A stretch of DNA of 64,000 nt from a virus. The notes below the pieces were generated by a model, which made no database searches, was not told the origin of the DNA, and was given only the letters and a program-made list of their open reading frames with translations. Both the position numbers and the translations under genes were made by a program. The stretch spans positions 17,146-81,145 of the IMG/VR virus record IMGVR_UViG_3300031673_000014, one strand, 5' to 3'. Positions 60,677 through 64,000 of the stretch are shown here, one piece after another. Every line of letters starts with the position of its first letter. Position 1 is the stretch's first letter.

Positions 60677-60720
60677 ACCCCGGCAACATATTCCCCTGAA
60701 TCTGAAAGCCGGGGTTCTTT
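60677..60720 (+). terminator. Intrinsic terminator after portal
   Basis: ACCCCGGC (60677-60684) pairs with GCCGGGGT (60708-60715), with a T-rich tail. Confidence 0.75.
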
Positions 60721-60755
60721 ATTTATAATACTTTCACGAATAACTAAAATAATGT

Positions 60756-60784
60756 TTGACAGAGAAACTAATCGGTTGTATATT
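60756..60784 (+). promoter_or_regulatory. Promoter with spacer operator CTAATCGGTTGTA
   Basis: TTGACA (60756-60761), 17 nt, TATATT (60779-60784). Operator at 60768-60780. Drives the gene at 60808. Confidence 0.8.
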
Positions 60785-60807
60785 TTAAGTATCAACAGGG
60801 GGAATTT

Positions 60808-61038
60808 ATGACAAATATTCAAGAATCGGTAATAAGAGCGACAATTTTTACAGAGATAAAATCTTTTTCTAACCAGGAAATAAAAGATATTATCCAAAAC
60901 AAAGCGAATGTTATTTTAAATGGCAGTCTTTGTGCGTCGGGTGATGTAGCGTTTACAGGAAAAGAACTTTTTTGTGGATCATATATAAATAATATTCTTG
61001 CTGTAGTCGATTATGAAGGGAACAGGCTTACGGCATAA
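60808..61038 (+). CDS. Hypothetical protein (76 aa)
   Basis: RBS CAGGGGGAATTT. Helical first half, 'VILNGSLCASGDVAFTGKELF' in the second. First gene of an operator-controlled unit inside the head module. Unknown. Confidence 0.6.
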   Translation: MTNIQESVIRATIFTEIKSFSNQEIKDIIQNKANVILNGSLCASGDVAFTGKELFCGSYINNILAVVDYEGNRLTA

Positions 61039-61050
61039 AGGAGAAAACCC

Positions 61051-61242
61051 ATGACAGTAATTGAAAGACGTTATTTTAGCGGATTGATAGAAATCCAGAT
61101 AGACCATACCAGATCAAGTAGCGGTCATAATGAATTGGATAGTCACGATGAGTATGAGTCATCATTTGAGACTATTGAAAAAGTGAATGAATTCATCGAA
61201 GATATAGATGAGGAATTCACAAGATTACCAGATATCAATTAG
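61051..61242 (+). CDS. Hypothetical protein (63 aa)
   Basis: RBS AAGGAGAAAACCC. Acidic; 'FETIEKVNEFIEDIDEEF'. Unknown. Confidence 0.55.
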   Translation: MTVIERRYFSGLIEIQIDHTRSSSGHNELDSHDEYESSFETIEKVNEFIEDIDEEFTRLPDIN

Positions 61243-61250
61243 GGGGATCC

Positions 61251-61535
61251 ATGGAAAAGAATATACCAGTAGCAGAAATAATGATGCTCGACCTTATGCA
61301 GAGCGATGCAATAGAAGACTATTCAAACAAAATGAGAGTCTATATGTTTTGTATGGATATGGAGAACGTCGGAAAGGAATTGATGGGAGAGGAATATTCT
61401 GAGCTTCTTTTTATTGAGAAGTTTATCGAGAAGATTCAGGAAAGTTCTGGATATTTGAGTTTTGCTTCTTTCTGTGAAGTAGATTTAGAGGGATTGGAAG
61501 ACCTTGCTGAAAAGGTTTTTAAATTATTAGCATAA
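61251..61535 (+). CDS. Hypothetical helical protein (94 aa)
   Basis: RBS AGGGGGATCC. Met/Glu-rich, all helical. Unknown. Confidence 0.55.
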   Translation: MEKNIPVAEIMMLDLMQSDAIEDYSNKMRVYMFCMDMENVGKELMGEEYSELLFIEKFIEKIQESSGYLSFASFCEVDLEGLEDLAEKVFKLLA

Positions 61536-61574
61536 ACAATCTTGTGATTGTACAAATATATTTATGGGGGAATT

Positions 61575-62459
61575 ATGAAAGCAAAAGACTTAACTGTGAA
61601 TTGTACATATTGTGGCAAAAGGTTTTTGCCAAGTGCCAGCGCAAGGTGTCGTCATAAAAAACACGGAACTAATATCTTTTGCTCAAGAGAATGTCACCAT
61701 ATGAACTCTGGACACCATTTCGGGAAATATAATATCAAATGCAAAACGTGTGGTAAAGAAATGGTTTCTACATATGATGGGAGAAAATATTGTTGTCTCA
61801 AATGCTATATGGCTGACCCGGAAACGAAACATAGATTAGAAGATATGAATCTTAAGAAGAAGAAAGATGCAGAAGTGATAAAGAAATGTGCTTATTGTGG
61901 GACGGTTTTACATATGAAAAAATCCAGAGAATCTAAAAGGAACTATTGCAATAAGGTATGTTCGAGGGCTTATATGTCGGAGAGATTTGACCGATTCGTT
62001 GTATCTGAAATGTCTTTAGGTAAAATAAACAATTACGATGAGTTTTTATCTAAAGAGATATTACCATGCCCTGTGGATGGATGCGACTGGGAAGGGGAGT
62101 GGTTGTCATCTCATATGAATTTTGAACACGGGATAAAGAAAGATGATTTTAAAAAAATGATGGGGTTCAATATCAAGTCGGCGATAATGACATCAGGTCT
62201 TCATCTTCAGTTCCTAAATAAAGATACAACACATTTAGACCAATATAAGGGCAAGGCTATTGGGAACTTAAAACATAAGAGAAAAGATAATTATTACTCA
62301 AGTGAGGCAAGTGAACATAAATCTAAAGAGTTCGCCCTAAGAGAAAATATTAAAGAGTGTGTAGTCTGTGGAGAAGAATTTAGAATAACCAATTTTGGAA
62401 ACCATAGATACTGCTCTGTAAGGTGCCGGGAAAAAGAATATTATAAAGATAAACTGTAA
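61575..62459 (+). CDS. Multi-zinc-finger protein (HNH/MucR-like parts)
   Basis: 294 residues from ATG after GGGGGAATT. At least four Cys clusters: 'CTYCGKRF...CSRECH', 'CKTCGKEM...CCLKC', 'CAYCGTVL...CNKVC', and a final 'CVVCGEEF...CSVRC'. A part near 175-215 ('CPVDGCDWEG..SSHMNFEHG') resembles Ros/MucR-type fingers. Zinc-finger arrays like this occur in phage DNA-binding or homing-type proteins. No clear HNH triad is seen. Confidence 0.65.
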   Translation: MKAKDLTVNCTYCGKRFLPSASARCRHKKHGTNIFCSRECHHMNSGHHFGKYNIKCKTCGKEMVSTYDGRKYCCLKCYMADPETKHRLEDMNLKKKKDAEVIKKCAYCGTVLHMKKSRESKRNYCNKVCSRAYMSERFDRFVVSEMSLGKINNYDEFLSKEILPCPVDGCDWEGEWLSSHMNFEHGIKKDDFKKMMGFNIKSAIMTSGLHLQFLNKDTTHLDQYKGKAIGNLKHKRKDNYYSSEASEHKSKEFALRENIKECVVCGEEFRITNFGNHRYCSVRCREKEYYKDKL

Positions 62460-62461
62460 GG

Positions 62462-62482
62462 GCTCCTCCGGGAGCTTTTTTT
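62462..62482 (+). terminator. Intrinsic terminator
   Basis: GCTCC (62462-62466), TCCG loop, GGAGC (62471-62475), seven T. Ends the operator-driven unit from 60756. The next 190 nt hold no gene. Confidence 0.85.
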
Positions 62483-62669
62483 ATTGCAAAAATCTTATAT
62501 ATGAACTAATCTAAACCAATGATTAAATCTAATCCAGCCATTTAGAATAACGGCATTTCGTGTCTGAGTGGTTGGTGCACACCACGTTTCATAATGATCA
62601 GGCAAGGTTCCTTAGTTCGAGTCAAGGAAATGGTTGTATATAAATGCTTTTATAGGTTAAAATTACGGT

Positions 62670-63773
62670 ATGAAAATAGTGAAACTGGAAATAAACGATA
62701 TCAATGATCTTAATAGGGCTGATAAGTTCCAGAAAGCTATTGATATCTTATCAAAAGAACTGAATATCCCGGCAACAATAGAACATAAAGAGCATGGAAA
62801 AGAAGAATTTCCCTTTATTGCTCAAAACGAATTATATGAAATGTATAAAACTCGTTTCGGTTTACTCATGGATGATCTATATTCCCGGGTATGTTCAACA
62901 GTCGGACTCCGGCCAATCTCTACTTTCAAGAAATCAATCGATCCTAAAGCGCCAAAGCTCGGTAAAGAGATATTATGGAATCCAGAGACAGGACTTCCAA
63001 TTACTCAAAAAGATCTTGACAGGCTCTTAGGTGCCGTTGATAAGTTCATGAATAGAAATAATCCCACAAAAGAATTTGTAATTAATCAGGCTGCCGTCTC
63101 CAGGATAATCTCGGATATGAGAAAAAAATCAGATATGGAAGCTTTGAGAAAAATTCCTCTTAAAGATGTTGTTTTCAAAAAAACAAGTTGGGATCAGTTC
63201 AAAGACTATACAGATATTAAAAACTTCTTCCCGAGTTCAGATATTAACCGGTTGAAATTCAGAGAGAGAATAGTCGGAAATTATATTCAGGATGTAAACG
63301 ATAAAACCAGAAAGGGAATAAGAGACATTCTTGATCAGGGATATATGGCCGGAAAATCAAAAGGACAAATATCTCAGGACCTATTCTATAAGTTTGGAGA
63401 CTTGAATAAAGACTGGGACAGGATAATTGATACTGAAGGTGTGAATATCTTTAATGCCGAATACATAGATGAGCAGAAAAGCGAATCCCTGCCCGGTGAG
63501 CCCTTGTATTTCGTTCGTAGAGAGTATGGCGATGCAAATACTTGTTCTTTCTGTATGGGCGCAGTACAGGATCAAATTATTGCTCGATGGTCTGATGTTC
63601 CCTTATCTGATGAAAATATAAATGATCCTATTGCCTCTATTGCTATCTGGGATGGGAAGAGTAACTATGGAGTTAAGAGGGATAGTTGGGCGTGGTCTGC
63701 TGGACCAAACCATCCCCGATGTCGCGGCTCATGGGATAGATACTATGAAGAACTGGGAGATATTGAATTATGA
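62670..63773 (+). CDS. Minor head protein (SPP1 gp7/Mu F-like)
   Basis: 367 residues. The C-terminal domain has 'DTEGVNIFNAEY', 'YGDANTCSFCMGAVQ' and 'NHPRCRGSWDRYY', the typical pattern of phage head morphogenesis proteins. Cysteines may bind metal. Weak ribosome site. Confidence 0.8.
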   Translation: MKIVKLEINDINDLNRADKFQKAIDILSKELNIPATIEHKEHGKEEFPFIAQNELYEMYKTRFGLLMDDLYSRVCSTVGLRPISTFKKSIDPKAPKLGKEILWNPETGLPITQKDLDRLLGAVDKFMNRNNPTKEFVINQAAVSRIISDMRKKSDMEALRKIPLKDVVFKKTSWDQFKDYTDIKNFFPSSDINRLKFRERIVGNYIQDVNDKTRKGIRDILDQGYMAGKSKGQISQDLFYKFGDLNKDWDRIIDTEGVNIFNAEYIDEQKSESLPGEPLYFVRREYGDANTCSFCMGAVQDQIIARWSDVPLSDENINDPIASIAIWDGKSNYGVKRDSWAWSAGPNHPRCRGSWDRYYEELGDIEL

Positions 63774-63922
63774 AATGTGAATGCGGACTTAATTTAGAGA
63801 ATATCGGCGGTCTTATGTTATGCCCTGAGTGTGATATAATAGAAGAACCAATGGATAAAACATTGAGTGATGCTAAATGGGTACAGGAGAAACACGATGA
63901 TAGTAATCAGAAAATCAATTAA
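63770..63922 (+). CDS. Small zinc-ribbon protein (50 aa)
   Basis: ATGA overlap upstream. 'MKCECGLNL' and 'LCPECDIIEE' form a zinc ribbon. Its last 26 bases overlap the next gene. Confidence 0.6.
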   Translation: MKCECGLNLENIGGLMLCPECDIIEEPMDKTLSDAKWVQEKHDDSNQKIN

Positions 63923-64000
63923 CTTAAAAGGGAAAGGCGACAAATTTAATCTCGAAAAGATTTCCGAAAAACATAAGGTTTCTCTTGATAAAATAGAAAA
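63897..64000 (+). CDS. Start of a head-module gene (DUF5661-like?), truncated by window
   Basis: ATG after ACAGGAGAAACACG. 'FNLEKISEKHKVSLDKIE' recalls the start of small phage proteins (DUF5661 type), but only 34 residues are available. The gene continues past the window. Confidence 0.4.
   Translation, partial: MIVIRKSINLKGKGDKFNLEKISEKHKVSLDKIE

Noticed and set aside
62553-62633. tRNA-like sequence with GAGTGGTTGG, TTTCATAA and GTTCGAGTC elements
   Set aside because: D-loop, CAT anticodon loop and T-loop signatures are present, but no anticodon stem forms and the D stem needs a 15-nt loop. At best it is a decayed tRNA.

Overview
The window is most of the genome of an AT-rich tailed phage with a contractile tail (myovirus morphology). 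It has a tail sheath, tail tube, baseplate J-like protein, LysM/gp25-like baseplate protein, large terminase, portal, minor head protein, prohead protease and major capsid protein. Three antirepressor-type genes (KilAC, AntA/AntB, Rha) and an XRE repressor-like gene suggest a temperate or recently temperate ancestry, but I see no integrase. A minus-strand gene encodes a secreted, probably outer-membrane beta-barrel-like protein, which points to a diderm host. I cannot name the host. Many genes carry the ribosome-binding signature GGGGGAAT just before the start codon, and genes are tightly packed with ATGA overlaps. The terminase, portal and minor head genes are at the right end and the protease and capsid genes at the left end. 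The contig is therefore probably a circular or circularly permuted genome cut inside the head module, with some sequence missing beyond base 64000.

Layout. 1-1775: end of a KilAC antirepressor, a sigma-factor-like regulator, a polynucleotide-kinase-like P-loop protein and small genes. 1860-22840: structural operon (protease/scaffold, capsid, connectors, sheath, tube, tail assembly chaperones, short tape measure, hub, spike, baseplate, tail fibre with 60-bp repeats). 22867-26469, minus strand: a decayed transglutaminase-like gene, a secreted beta-rich protein, an unknown gene, an SF2 helicase, and a KilAC antirepressor whose ribosome-binding site lies in an 18-bp perfect hairpin preceded by a 20-codon leader frame. 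26607-41007: recombination and replication genes (SbcD-SbcC in one polypeptide, NinG, two adenine/cytosine-N4 type methylases, replisome organiser), a membrane-anchored M23 peptidase and small regulators. 41008-43075: two RNA-like elements around an AntA/AntB gene, including an 810-nt promoter-to-terminator region with no convincing gene and an embedded tRNA-shaped element. 43076-57338: many small accessory genes, several with CxxC pairs, plus SprT-like peptidase, dUTPase, terminase small subunit candidate, Rha, DUF1064 nuclease-like protein and a broken Tad2 (anti-Thoeris) gene. 57531-64000: terminase large subunit, portal, small genes, zinc-finger protein, minor head protein and a partial gene.

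Regulation. At least five promoters carry the same 13-bp element (CTAATCGnnTGTA) inside the -35/-10 spacer, so one regulator could control scattered early or lysogeny genes together. Ahead of late units (protease at 1860, terminase at 57531, and after the portal) there is a promoter followed within about 100 nt by an intrinsic terminator. This resembles lambda's Q-dependent 6S leader and suggests antitermination control. The strongest candidates for something undescribed are the 810-nt RNA at 42245-43054, the leader/hairpin control of the antirepressor at 26380-26469, and the shared spacer operator.
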